NCBI GenBank assembly: GCA_013285945.1
Contig: JABDGP010000002.1
Coordinates: 1-64,000 of the forward strand
Length of the DNA: 64,000 bases
Origin: Bacteroidota bacterium
GTDB taxonomy: Bacteria > Bacteroidota > Bacteroidia > Cytophagales > Cyclobacteriaceae
Reading direction: 5' to 3'
Shown: piece after piece, positions 55,816-64,000 of the stretch
Position numbering within the stretch: position 1 is the first letter of the stretch
How the letters are laid out: each line of letters begins with the position of its first letter
Translations under genes and position numbers: made by a program
The notes under the pieces: generated by a model
Databases searched by the model: none
What the model was told of the DNA's origin: nothing
What the model saw: only the letters and a program-made list of their open reading frames with translations

Positions 55816-57278
55816 TAGTTCGCAAACATTTTCAGCATCCGTTCTAAAACTTCTTTATCATCGAAAGGATATTTCACACCTTTTATCTCCTGATAGTTTT
55901 CATGTCCTTTTCCTGCCACCAGAATTATATCTTTTTCTTTAGCCAACATACAAGCCGTCTTTATGGCTTCTTCTCTATCGGCCATCACTAAAGTTTTCTT
56001 CGCCTCACTAGGTCCGACACCTTTTTGCATTTCTCTGATGATCTCCATCGGATCTTCGCTGCGGGGATTATCCGAAGTGAAAATCACCTTATTAGAATAC
56101 TTGCACGCGATTGCTGCCATCAATGGCCTTTTCGTTTTATCGCGGTCACCACCGCATCCTACAATTGAGATCACTTGTTCAGTGCCAGTTCGAAAGTGCT
56201 GGATTGTTTCGAGTACATTTTTCAACGCATCTGGTGTATGTGCATAATCTACAATAGCCGTGAACTTAGATCCCGGCCTAATGAGCTCAAACCTTCCGTT
56301 TGCACCAGTGAGCGAAGACAATTTCATCAGCAACAATTCCGGATCTTCTCCTAACAAACAAGCTGCTCCATAAACTGCCAAAAGATTGTATGCGTTAAAG
56401 TCGCCAATCAATTTGAACCAAACATTTTTATCGCCTACCTCAAGCTCCAACCCTATCATTGAATTGGTTATGATCTTCGCTTTGAAGTCGGCCATTTTTT
56501 TGAGGCCGTACGTTTTCTTTTTTGCTTTGCAATTCTGCAACATCACCATGCCGCGTTTATCATCAATATTCACCAAGGCAAACGCATCCGAAGAAAGCCC
56601 ATCGAAGAATCCTTTCTTCGCCCGGATATAGCTTTCGAACGTGTGGTGATAATCAAGATGATCATGAGTTATATTGGTAAACAATGCGCCGGTGAAGTGA
56701 AGCCCTTCAATGCGTCCCTGATCAACAGCATGCGAACTCACCTCCATAAAACAATGTGTGCAGCCAGCCTCAATCATTTGCACCAACAACTCATTGATCT
56801 TAATTGGATCGGGTGTGGTGTGCGTGGCAATAATGTCTTTGTCAACAATTCTATTCACAACTGTGGACAACATTCCCGCTTTATAATTGAGCGATGTAAA
56901 AAGTTTAAACAGTAGAGTAACCACGGTAGTCTTGCCATTAGTACCGGTTACTCCAATGAGTTTTATTTTCTGAGAAGGGTTGCCGTAAAAATTAGAAGCG
57001 ATGATACCCAGTGCTTTTGCTGTTCCTTTCACTGTAATGAAAGTAATCTTGTCAGAAATTGTTTCTGGCAATCTTTCGCAAATGATAACACTTGCTCTGC
57101 TGCTCGCGGCCTTCTCTATAAATTCGTGTCCGTCTGTTTGTAACCCTTTAATGGCGATGAATAAAAAGCCAGGCTTAACTTTTCGTGAATCAAAAGCAAC
57201 ACCTGTTACATCCACATTCATATCCCCTGAGGTGGCCGTGATATTTACTCTATATAATATGTCGCGTAGTGCCGCCAT
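55815..57278 (-). CDS. murE: UDP-MurNAc-tripeptide synthetase
   Basis: Adds the third amino acid of the stem peptide. 487 residues: ATP loop [14 protein letters not shown] (about 110-123), the carbamylated-lysine segment, and the specificity motif D-N-P-R (in [10 protein letters not shown], near residue 405). DNPR marks meso-diaminopimelate ligases, so the organism should have DAP-type peptidoglycan. ATG overlaps the last base of ftsI (TGATG). Confidence 0.97.
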   Translation of the reverse strand: MAALRDILYRVNITATSGDMNVDVTGVAFDSRKVKPGFLFIAIKGLQTDGHEFIEKAASSRASVIICERLPETISDKITFITVKGTAKALGIIASNFYGNPSQKIKLIGVTGTNGKTTVVTLLFKLFTSLNYKAGMLSTVVNRIVDKDIIATHTTPDPIKINELLVQMIEAGCTHCFMEVSSHAVDQGRIEGLHFTGALFTNITHDHLDYHHTFESYIRAKKGFFDGLSSDAFALVNIDDKRGMVMLQNCKAKKKTYGLKKMADFKAKIITNSMIGLELEVGDKNVWFKLIGDFNAYNLLAVYGAACLLGEDPELLLMKLSSLTGANGRFELIRPGSKFTAIVDYAHTPDALKNVLETIQHFRTGTEQVISIVGCGGDRDKTKRPLMAAIACKYSNKVIFTSDNPRSEDPMEIIREMQKGVGPSEAKKTLVMADREEAIKTACMLAKEKDIILVAGKGHENYQEIKGVKYPFDDKEVLERMLKMFAN

Positions 57279-59368
57279 CAGCTTAGTTTTAAATAAATCC
57301 TGCTGCCCTTAGAAATTCTCGTGCCCGGACTAAGTGATTGCTCTGCCACGCGACCTTTTCCACCATAATACACGCGCAAGCCCGACTTCTCTAATAGATA
57401 TATGGCATCACGAAAAGTCATCCCGGTGACATTTGGAACCAGGTCTTTCACCACCACATTTTTCTTCAACATGATGGAGTTCACATTTTTTGATGCCCTA
57501 ACCCATTCATCCTCCGTGGCTGTATGAGTAGAAACTCCGAGTTCATTATTCAGCATTGTGATCTCTTCCTGTTTACCGGCACGAACCGTTGGAAAAACTC
57601 CGGGCTCAGTGACTTTCTTTTGCTCCATGGCCACGTGAAGATTGATGTCACGCGAATAGATATTATCAGCAATGTCTTTGAACACCGGGCTCGCAACACT
57701 GCTTCCATACTGATAAATTCCTTTCGGGTTTTTGATTAACACAATGGCCGAATACTTGGGTGCATGTGCGGGAAAATACCCGACAAAAGAAGTGATGTAT
57801 TTTTTTTCGTAATGACCGTCTTTCAAAATCTGCGCTGTGCCTGTCTTACCAGCAATTCTGTAATATGAATTTTTAATATTTTTTGCTGTGCCGTGGTCCA
57901 CAACGCCTTCGAGCAGAAGCTTAAGTTGATTCAGGGTTTTTGTAGAACAGATTTTTGAAACCATTGTTTCTGTTTCAAATTTTTGAACTGTGTTTTCAGC
58001 CTGAGTTATTGAAGTAACAAATACCGGTTTGATCATCGTGCCATCGTTGGCTACAGCATTGTACAAGGCAAGCGTATGTAACGGCGAAATCTCAAAACCA
58101 TACCCGTATGCCATCCAGGGCAACGTTATACCACTCCAGTTTTTATCTTTAGGTCTGGTGATTTTCGGGTATGATTCACCGGCAATCTGTAAACCCAATG
58201 GCTTAGATAATTTCAATGCATCCACATACGTGAGAAATTTTTCAGGACGTGTTCCAAAATACTTGTCGAGTAGTTTGGCCATCGCAATGTTGGAAGACTT
58301 TTCAAATGCTTCTTTAATTGAAATTCGTCCATAGCCGCCTTCATCGTGGTCACGAACTTTCTTATTATAAAAAGTAAACTCGCCTTTGCCTGTGTTAATG
58401 CTGTCGGTCAGTTTGATGTTGGTGTCTTCAAGCAATGCCATCATCGTTACCAATTTGAAAGTAGAACCAGGCTCAAACGATCCGGCCACAGCATGATTGA
58501 ATTTCTCAGAGTAGCCACCGTCTTCATCTACACTCAGATTGGAAATAGCTTTGATGTGGCCAGTTTTTACTTCCATTACTATTACTGTTCCTTCATCGGC
58601 ATCGTGTTGCTGCATGGCTTTGTGTAGAGATGTTTCAGCCACGTCTTGTAAATTAATATCAAGTGTAGTTTGGATATCTAATCCATCCACGGCTCTGATA
58701 TTGTTACCGTCAAACACGGGTTTCCAGGTGCCACCAGCGATTTTTTGAAACAACGCTTCACCGTTTTGTCCGCCCAAAGCATCTTTGAAACTATACTCAA
58801 GACCTACACCAACGCCATCCTCATTAACATAGCCAACAGTTCTCCGGCTCAGATTAGAGAACGGCCTGTAGCGCACATCCATTTTCTCATAGATAACTCC
58901 ACCTTTATATCGGCCTTCACGGAAGATGGGCCACGAAGCCATTTCCTTTTTCGATTGATAATTGATCTGTTTGCGATTGATCGTTATGTACTGCTTGCCG
59001 GATTCGCGAGCGTCTTTCAGCATCTCTTTGTATTCCTTGGCAGACTTGTCTTTATAAAACTTGGAAAGTTGGTACGCGAGCGAGTCAACTCCTTTTTTGA
59101 ATACATCCTCTTTGGGTAACGTAGGGTCCATAGCCACTTTATAAAATGGCAACGAAGTGGCCAGCAAACTCCCATTGTCAGAATAAATATTTCCACGGGT
59201 TGCCAGCACTTTTTTGTAATCGAACATGATCTCCTCGGCCATCTTCGCCCACTTAGTACCCTCAACCAGTTGAATGTGTCCAACCTTTGCCGCTACACAA
59301 ACAGCAAAAATCAATATGCCCAAAAAGGCGATTCGTACTCTTAATAATATAGACTTCTTAATATTCAC
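57278..59368 (-). CDS. ftsI: Septal penicillin-binding protein FtsI (PBP3-like) with PASTA domain
   Basis: Septal transpeptidase. 696 residues: one N-terminal helix (about 8-27), PBP dimerisation domain (about 50-210), transpeptidase with S-T-F-K (serine near 300), K-S-S-N and A-G-K-T-G-T-A-Q, and a C-terminal PASTA domain (about 640-696, VPNVTGMTFRDAI...). One PASTA domain on FtsI is unusual for proteobacteria but recalls PBP2x of Gram-positives. GTG start at 59366-59368, inside the end of ftsL (11-nt overlap). Confidence 0.96.
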   Translation of the reverse strand: MNIKKSILLRVRIAFLGILIFAVCVAAKVGHIQLVEGTKWAKMAEEIMFDYKKVLATRGNIYSDNGSLLATSLPFYKVAMDPTLPKEDVFKKGVDSLAYQLSKFYKDKSAKEYKEMLKDARESGKQYITINRKQINYQSKKEMASWPIFREGRYKGGVIYEKMDVRYRPFSNLSRRTVGYVNEDGVGVGLEYSFKDALGGQNGEALFQKIAGGTWKPVFDGNNIRAVDGLDIQTTLDINLQDVAETSLHKAMQQHDADEGTVIVMEVKTGHIKAISNLSVDEDGGYSEKFNHAVAGSFEPGSTFKLVTMMALLEDTNIKLTDSINTGKGEFTFYNKKVRDHDEGGYGRISIKEAFEKSSNIAMAKLLDKYFGTRPEKFLTYVDALKLSKPLGLQIAGESYPKITRPKDKNWSGITLPWMAYGYGFEISPLHTLALYNAVANDGTMIKPVFVTSITQAENTVQKFETETMVSKICSTKTLNQLKLLLEGVVDHGTAKNIKNSYYRIAGKTGTAQILKDGHYEKKYITSFVGYFPAHAPKYSAIVLIKNPKGIYQYGSSVASPVFKDIADNIYSRDINLHVAMEQKKVTEPGVFPTVRAGKQEEITMLNNELGVSTHTATEDEWVRASKNVNSIMLKKNVVVKDLVPNVTGMTFRDAIYLLEKSGLRVYYGGKGRVAEQSLSPGTRISKGSRIYLKLS

Positions 59369-59756
59369 CTTTTTCTACTACTATTTTAAATGGTGGTTTC
59401 AAACTCTCCTCCAATCCTATGGTTTTCACTCTACGTGCTACTTCGCTCTGCTTACTGGCAAACATCACATCTGCCTTGAGCGTAGTAAAATCCGCGCGCA
59501 GATCTTCAACTTCGTTTTGCGCTTTCTCAATAGCTCGTGTCGTTTTATCGGCATAATGAGTATTGCTGATATAGAGTAGACCTATGAAGACCACAAACAA
59601 GATTTTTGGAAGATATTGAACAGGGAATCCTTCTTCGAAATAAGTTTCCAGTTTCAATTTTTTTTCTAAACCCGAAAACGCACTCTTCCCGTCCGAAGAA
59701 GATTTTACTCTCGCTTCGTTGCCCCGTTCTGGTTCTATCTTGAATTTGTTATCCAT
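59358..59756 (-). CDS. ftsL: FtsL-like cell division protein
   Basis: 132 residues: cytoplasmic N-terminal 50 residues, one membrane helix (about 51-66, ILFVVFIGLLYISN), then a periplasmic coiled coil (about 70-110). The topology and position between rsmH and ftsI match FtsL, which forms a complex with FtsB and FtsQ; sequence conservation is low, as is normal. Overlaps ftsI by 11 nt. Confidence 0.8.
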   Translation of the reverse strand: MDNKFKIEPERGNEARVKSSSDGKSAFSGLEKKLKLETYFEEGFPVQYLPKILFVVFIGLLYISNTHYADKTTRAIEKAQNEVEDLRADFTTLKADVMFASKQSEVARRVKTIGLEESLKPPFKIVVEKGEY

Positions 59757-59809
59757 GTTCTCTATCCGTTAATCGTTTTACTGTATGCCATCCTAATAAT
59801 TATTAACTT

Positions 59810-60721
59810 CTAACTCTTTTCTGCTATTCTCAACTTTGCGCTCCGAGCCCTGTTATTTTCTTCTACTTCCGTTTCTGAAGCTTCCACCGGTTTTCGCGTT
59901 ATGGCTTCAAAGGGTTTTATTTTATTGCCAAAAAAGTCCTTCTCCACTTCGCCAAACATTTTGCCGGTGTTGAGGTAGTTCTTTACCATCCGGTCTTCCA
60001 GCGAATGATAGCTCATCACCACCAGCCGCCCTCCTTTTTCCATCACTTCGCCACATTGGTGCAAAAAATCTTCAAGCGCTTGCATCTCTTGGTTTACCTC
60101 GATTCGCAACGCCTGAAACACCTGGGCGAAATATTTATTCTCCTTGCCCCGCGGGGTGATGGAGTGTAGTACTGTCTTCAAGTCAAGTGTGGTCTCCAAT
60201 GTCTTCGCCTTTCTTGCCAAAGCAATTGTCTTGGCCGCTGTCTTTGCATTTTTCAACTCCCCATACATTCCAAAAATCTTGTGCAGCTCAGCTTCGCTAT
60301 AAGTGTTCAAAATTTTTGCCGCAGTAGTCTTCGCCTTGCGGTCCATGCGCATATCCAGGGGTCCGTCATAACGGGTAGAAAACCCGCGTTCTGCTGAATC
60401 GATCTGGTGCGATGAAATACCCAAGTCGGCGAGAATGCCATTGACTTTATCAACTCCGTGCAACTTCAAATACTGCTTCATGTATCTGAAGTTCGCCTGA
60501 CAAAATGTAAAAGAACGATGTTGTATTTTTTCCGCTTCCTTCTTTGCGTCCTCATCCTGATCAAACCCAATCAATCTCCCGCCTTTCAACTTCTCCAATA
60601 GCGCCATGCTGTGGCCTCCACCCCCGAAAGTGGCATCGACATAGATGCCTTCAGGGTTGATGTTTAGTGCTTCAATGCACTCGCTAAGCATGACGGGCTT
60701 GTGATACACGCCCCTATTCAT
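59810..60721 (-). CDS. rsmH: 16S rRNA (cytosine1402-N4)-methyltransferase
   Basis: Methylates C1402 of 16S rRNA (formerly MraW). 303 residues with Y-H-K-P-V-M-L-S-E at the N-terminus, S-A-M loop D-A-T-F-G-G-G-G-H-S (about 29-38), the L-A-D-L-G-I-S-S-H-Q block, and S-Y-H-S-L-E-D-R-M-V-K near residue 240. Its ATG overlaps the mraZ stop (TAATG). Confidence 0.97.
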   Translation of the reverse strand: MNRGVYHKPVMLSECIEALNINPEGIYVDATFGGGGHSMALLEKLKGGRLIGFDQDEDAKKEAEKIQHRSFTFCQANFRYMKQYLKLHGVDKVNGILADLGISSHQIDSAERGFSTRYDGPLDMRMDRKAKTTAAKILNTYSEAELHKIFGMYGELKNAKTAAKTIALARKAKTLETTLDLKTVLHSITPRGKENKYFAQVFQALRIEVNQEMQALEDFLHQCGEVMEKGGRLVVMSYHSLEDRMVKNYLNTGKMFGEVEKDFFGNKIKPFEAITRKPVEASETEVEENNRARSAKLRIAEKS

Positions 60722-61161
60722 TACTCGTTGAGGTACTTCTCGGCCAGTTTCGACAGCTCACTTGGGTCTTGAATGATATGTTTCTCATAAATAGCCGGGT
60801 TCCAAACTTCAACTTTGCTTCCGGTGCCTACCAAAATCGCCTCTTTGTCGATTTGAGCGTAAGTCAGCATGTTTTTAGGTATTAAAAATCGGCCGTTGCC
60901 GTCCAATTCTGCTGATACCACGCCCGACAAAAAGTTGCGCTGGAGTTTGCGGTACTCTTCGTTGAACTCATTTAAACCCGAAATTTTTGAGAAAACCTTT
61001 TTGAACTCCACTAATGGGTAAATAATGAGGCATTGCTCAAAACCCCTGCGAATGACCAATTCCTGGCTGTCTTCGGGCAGCTGGGATTTGATCCGCGAAG
61101 GCAGCACGAGTCTGCCTTTGGCATCAAGTTTACACTCATATTCACTAGTGAAGAAAGTCAT
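60721..61161 (-). CDS. mraZ: Transcriptional regulator MraZ
   Basis: First gene of the division and wall cluster and regulator of it. The ATG at 61159-61161 gives 146 residues; a longer frame starts 20 codons upstream. Two AbrB-like halves each carry the D-x-x-x-R motif (D-A-K-G-R in the first, D-G-N-G-R in the second). MraZ binds three or more direct repeats at its own promoter; such repeats are visible at 61210-61235. Confidence 0.95.
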   Translation of the reverse strand: MTFFTSEYECKLDAKGRLVLPSRIKSQLPEDSQELVIRRGFEQCLIIYPLVEFKKVFSKISGLNEFNEEYRKLQRNFLSGVVSAELDGNGRFLIPKNMLTYAQIDKEAILVGTGSKVEVWNPAIYEKHIIQDPSELSKLAEKYLNE

Positions 61162-61191
61162 AGACTGTAGTGGTTGTCTTTTTCTCCTAAG

Positions 61192-61235
61192 CAAACTTAG
61201 GTAATTTCCAACCACTTCCAACCACTTTGAACCAC
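61192..61235 (-). promoter_or_regulatory. mraZ promoter with three MraZ-type boxes
   Basis: On the minus strand TAAGTTTG (61199-61192) is an exact -7 box and TTG at 61221-61219 lies 19 nt upstream. GTGGTT occurs three times at exact 10-nt spacing (complement of AACCAC at 61210, 61220 and 61230), overlapping and preceding the -33 element, as expected of MraZ repression boxes. A palindrome CCTAAG-CAAA-CTTAGG (61186-61201) covers the -7 box. Confidence 0.75.
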
Positions 61236-61548
61236 TTTTTTGCTTTTTTGGTCAAAAAAATGTCATTTGTAAGGTAAATTCTGGTTTCTCGTATTAAGTA
61301 GACACAACTAAGGTAAAGCAGACCGCTAGTCGCAGAACAAGGTCAACCTTCATTCTCAGATTTGAGATTTTCAAAATTGAATATGATCACGACGATATTT
61401 GAACCTGAAACCTTCATGCATTTTCAACTAGGTACTGAATAGGTGTGCACGCCCGATTTGATAATAATTGAACTCCTTCTGAGACGACTATGTTGGATAC
61501 AGAAAAATCGACTTCAACTTCTATACTTGGAGACACCCGTTATCTGAC
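61236..61548. other. Intergenic region between mraZ and the luciferase-like gene
   Basis: No gene is seen here. The first part is AT-rich, with several runs of T and A. A weak promoter-like pair for the rightward gene is TTG (61468-61470) and TATGTTGG (61489-61496) with an 18-nt spacer. A 19-codon ATG frame (MITTIFEPE..., from 61383) is too short and isolated to be supported. Confidence 0.4.
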
Positions 61549-62577
61549 ATGAAAAAAAATCTTAAAGCCATTCCTGTATCCTTTCTTGATCTTGCCAATC
61601 TTATTCAAGGTGATCAGTCGGCGGGAGATGCCTTCAAAAGGAGTCTCACTTTTGCCCAGCACGCTGAGAGTTTTGGTTATAAACGTTACTGGTTTGCAGA
61701 ACACCATAACATGGAAAGTATTGCTTCGGCTGCTACTGCCCTCCTTATTGGTTATGTTGCTCAAGGTACTTCAACGATCCGGGTGGGTTCTGGTGGCATA
61801 ATGTTGCCCAATCATGCTCCACTTATTATTGCCGAGCAATTTGGCACACTTGAATCATTGTATCCGGGCCGCATTGACTTGGGCCTAGGCCGGGCTCCTG
61901 GAACTGATCAGGCAACAGCGTTTGCATTACGAAGAAATTTAAATGGCGACGTTGACGCGTTTCCCAACGATGTTATTGAACTTCTACAGTATTTGGGACC
62001 AGCGGACAAACAAGAAAAGGTGAGAGCCATTCCGGGCGTGGGGACAAACGTACCTGTATGGCTGTTGGGTTCTAGTACATTCAGTGCGCAACTTGCTGCC
62101 AGGCTCGGATTGCCATTTGCTTTCGCTTCTCACTTTGCTCCTGCTCAATTATTCCCTGCACTTCAGATTTATCATTCATCGTTCAAACCCTCTTCTTTTC
62201 TAAAAGAACCCTATACAATGGCTTGCGTGAATGTAATCGCAGCAAATACGGATAAAGACGCTCAGTACATAGCAACATCAGCCTATCAGTTAGTACTTGG
62301 ATTAATTCGCAACAACAGAAAACCGCTGGCACCTCCAACGGATAACATGGAGCAGCTATGGAGTCCTGATGAACGTGCAGCTGTAAACCAAATGTTCTAT
62401 TATTCCTTTGTAGGAAGCACGAATACGCTTGCAACAGAATTAACATCATTTGCCGAAAATACAGGTGTCAACGAGATTATGGTGACAACACACGTATTCG
62501 ACGTAAATGCAAAAATTCGTTCACTCGAACTTACTGCATCTTTGTTCAAGACAAACAAGGTAGAATCATTACGGTGA
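61549..62577 (+). CDS. LLM-class flavin-dependent oxidoreductase
   Basis: Bacterial-luciferase-like FMN enzyme of 342 residues. Family blocks: V-S-F-L-D-L at the N-terminus, YWFAEHHNM (about 45-53), [15 protein letters not shown] (about 78-92) and [20 protein letters not shown]. These match the MsnO8/YhbW-type subgroup. Substrate unknown; single gene between two minus-strand operons. Confidence 0.88.
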   Translation: MKKNLKAIPVSFLDLANLIQGDQSAGDAFKRSLTFAQHAESFGYKRYWFAEHHNMESIASAATALLIGYVAQGTSTIRVGSGGIMLPNHAPLIIAEQFGTLESLYPGRIDLGLGRAPGTDQATAFALRRNLNGDVDAFPNDVIELLQYLGPADKQEKVRAIPGVGTNVPVWLLGSSTFSAQLAARLGLPFAFASHFAPAQLFPALQIYHSSFKPSSFLKEPYTMACVNVIAANTDKDAQYIATSAYQLVLGLIRNNRKPLAPPTDNMEQLWSPDERAAVNQMFYYSFVGSTNTLATELTSFAENTGVNEIMVTTHVFDVNAKIRSLELTASLFKTNKVESLR

Positions 62578-62688
62578 AGCTCACTGGATAATTGGGTATT
62601 TGGATTGGACGAAAGGTCACCAATAATTATAGAAGCCAAGACAAGTATCAAGCTTTTAACCTAACGCTCTACTTTTTCCATCTGGTGA

Positions 62689-63690
62689 TCATTTCAGTCC
62701 TTTTGCCTCATCCTTTTCTTTTTCTTTCTTCTCCTTTTTCTCTTGCTTTCTAAAGTATCCTCTCGTTAAAAAATTATGCTTGAGCGCTTCCATATCCTGA
62801 TCCAGTTTGAAAGATGCGGATTCTGAATTTTTAATAATGGTTTGGATTCGATGTGCGAATGCAGTATCAGCGAGAAGTACACCAATCGAATTATTTCTAT
62901 CATTCATTTTGGTCGTAATGCTTTCTGTACTTTTTGAAATAGTTGCTGCGCTAATACTTACCTTTTTTACATTAGAAATGGTTTTTTTGAAGACGGAAAC
63001 ATAAGAAGTGTCTGAAAGCAGAGTGGGCACTAATCCTCTCCCATGTTTCATTTCCTCTGTCACGGCTGAAATTTCGGAAGATGCTTTCGCTATATTTTCA
63101 CCCGAAATTTTAAGGCTCGTTACAGTCTGTCTCAAGTCTTTGGCAAAGGCTCCTTCATTTAACAGCTCTCCAATAATACCCTGACCATTTTTTATTTTAC
63201 TAGAAATTGCTTTTAAATCAAAAGTGATTGATCGCGTATTCTCCCCTACTTCTTTTGCAATGTTGATTAGCTGTTGAGTATCGGCCGGTGACACAGCATT
63301 AAGAGTATCGGCTTCCTGAATGATGACCGGGGAATTCCCTGGCTGAATCACCACGATCTTATTTCCTATTAGTCCATCGGAGCCGATAGATGCAGAAGCG
63401 TTTTTGCGAATAAATTCGTTTTGTTTTTCTCTGAGTGATAAGCTTACCACCACTTCTCCAACACGCGCGATTCTCACTGTTTTAACTACACCTATCTGAA
63501 CACCTGAAAGCCATACTTTATCGCCTTCTTTTAAGCCTTCTACATTTTTGAAAATAGCAGACACTACAAATGTCTTGTTAAAGAAATTGCTGGCACTGCC
63601 AATAAAGAAAACAGCTATTAAAAATAATACCGAGCCACCGGCCACAAAGGCACCAAGTTTTACCCGTTCTTTTATTTCACCTTCGTCCAT
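62689..63690 (-). CDS. MCE-domain lipid-transport protein (MlaD-like)
   Basis: Substrate-binding part of an Mla/Mce-type lipid transporter between inner and outer membrane. 333 residues: one membrane helix (about 12-33), the MCE domain (about 38-118, with GLKEGDKVWLSGVQIGVV), a long helical region (about 130-300) and a very charged Lys/Glu end (about 313-333). It is followed in the operon direction by nothing else visible and preceded, 12 nt upstream, by the ATPase gene. Confidence 0.9.
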   Translation of the reverse strand: MDEGEIKERVKLGAFVAGGSVLFLIAVFFIGSASNFFNKTFVVSAIFKNVEGLKEGDKVWLSGVQIGVVKTVRIARVGEVVVSLSLREKQNEFIRKNASASIGSDGLIGNKIVVIQPGNSPVIIQEADTLNAVSPADTQQLINIAKEVGENTRSITFDLKAISSKIKNGQGIIGELLNEGAFAKDLRQTVTSLKISGENIAKASSEISAVTEEMKHGRGLVPTLLSDTSYVSVFKKTISNVKKVSISAATISKSTESITTKMNDRNNSIGVLLADTAFAHRIQTIIKNSESASFKLDQDMEALKHNFLTRGYFRKQEKKEKKEKEKDEAKGLK

Positions 63691-63702
63691 ATTTCAATGT
63701 TG

Positions 63703-64000
63703 TTAATATTTAAAAAAAGGTGCCAACTCTGGATCCTTCGTAATCTTCAATTCATCAAACGTTGCCTCAACTTTGCTATGTCCGTCAATCAATGCTATAA
63801 CCTTATCTGCAGTTTGCCGTGCGCAGCTAATATCATGAGTAATAATAATTGATGATGTGTTGTATTTTTTGCGAACATTCAGAATGAGCTCATTTATTTC
63901 AGCCGATGTGATTGGATCAAGTCCGGCCGTCGGTTCATCATACAACATAATTTTCGGTTTCAATATTAATGTTCGTGCAATGCCAATTCGTTTTTTCATT
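63703..64000 (-). CDS. ABC transporter ATP-binding protein, MlaF-like (partial)
   Basis: Only the C-terminal 99 residues are in the window; the frame continues past the edge. Visible are the end of the signature region (K-K-R-I-G-I-A-R-T-L), Walker B I-M-L-Y-D-E-P-T-A-G-L-D-P and the H-loop I-I-T-H-D. The Met at the edge is internal to the signature region, not the start. Together with the MCE protein it belongs to a lipid-transport complex; a permease gene would be expected just outside. Confidence 0.88.
   Translation of the reverse strand, partial: MKKRIGIARTLILKPKIMLYDEPTAGLDPITSAEINELILNVRKKYNTSSIIITHDISCARQTADKVIALIDGHSKVEATFDELKITKDPELAPFFKY

Overview
The window looks like chromosomal DNA of a member of the Bacteroidota, most likely a Cytophagales-type bacterium. 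The reasons are: promoters that fit the Bacteroidota pattern TTG - about 20 nt - TAnnTTTG (before rplM, gdhA, the desaturase gene, metY and mraZ); almost no Shine-Dalgarno sequences and many TTG/GTG starts; a division and cell wall cluster of the Bacteroidota kind (short FtsL-like protein, FtsI with a PASTA domain, MraY with an insertion); and many secreted TPR, OmpA and FtsX-type ABC proteins. No mobile element, CRISPR array, rRNA or tRNA gene was seen. I cannot name the species.

Layout. 1-3.6 kb: tail of a probable histidine kinase, an RluA-type pseudouridine synthase, then the rplM-rpsI-rpsB-tsf translation operon. 3.6-9.7 kb: glutamate dehydrogenase, phosphatidylserine decarboxylase, a membrane fatty acid desaturase, and a small surface-carbohydrate group (HAD phosphatase, GT87, polyprenol-phosphate sugar transferase). 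9.7-16 kb: FtsX-type permease, NamZ-type muramidase, nth, fmt, a MATE exporter and a secreted SnoaL-like protein. 16-23.2 kb: a membrane glycosyltransferase, two tandem SPOR-OmpA paralogues with a shared promoter block, an acyP-gapN-deoC operon, a small secreted protein and a degenerate-looking SNase. 23.4-31 kb: a 1158-residue TPR protein, two overlapping genes for ~40-residue membrane proteins, an ECF sigma/anti-sigma pair, lpdA and fabG. 31-34.6 kb: two TPR signalling proteins, the first with a phosphoacceptor-like domain but no ATPase domain, the second a complete soluble histidine kinase.

34.6-38.7 kb is the most interesting stretch: a methionine operon (metY-metX-hom) preceded by a good promoter, a SAM-I (S-box) riboswitch and, nine nucleotides after its closing stem, a 50-codon open frame with seven cysteines in its last 17 residues, ending Cys-Cys-Cys-stop. 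This looks like a cysteine-sensing leader peptide stacked on a SAM sensor.

38.7-45.2 kb: a large ABC permease, mutL, two tandem rhomboid proteases and a cyclase-family hydrolase. 45.5-61.2 kb, minus strand: the complete division and wall cluster, mraZ-rsmH-ftsL-ftsI-murE-mraY-murD-ftsW-murG-murC-ftsQ-ftsA-ftsZ, with three 10-bp-spaced MraZ-type boxes at the mraZ promoter. 61.5-64 kb: a luciferase-like oxidoreductase and a lipid-transport MCE protein with the end of its ABC ATPase, which runs off the window.
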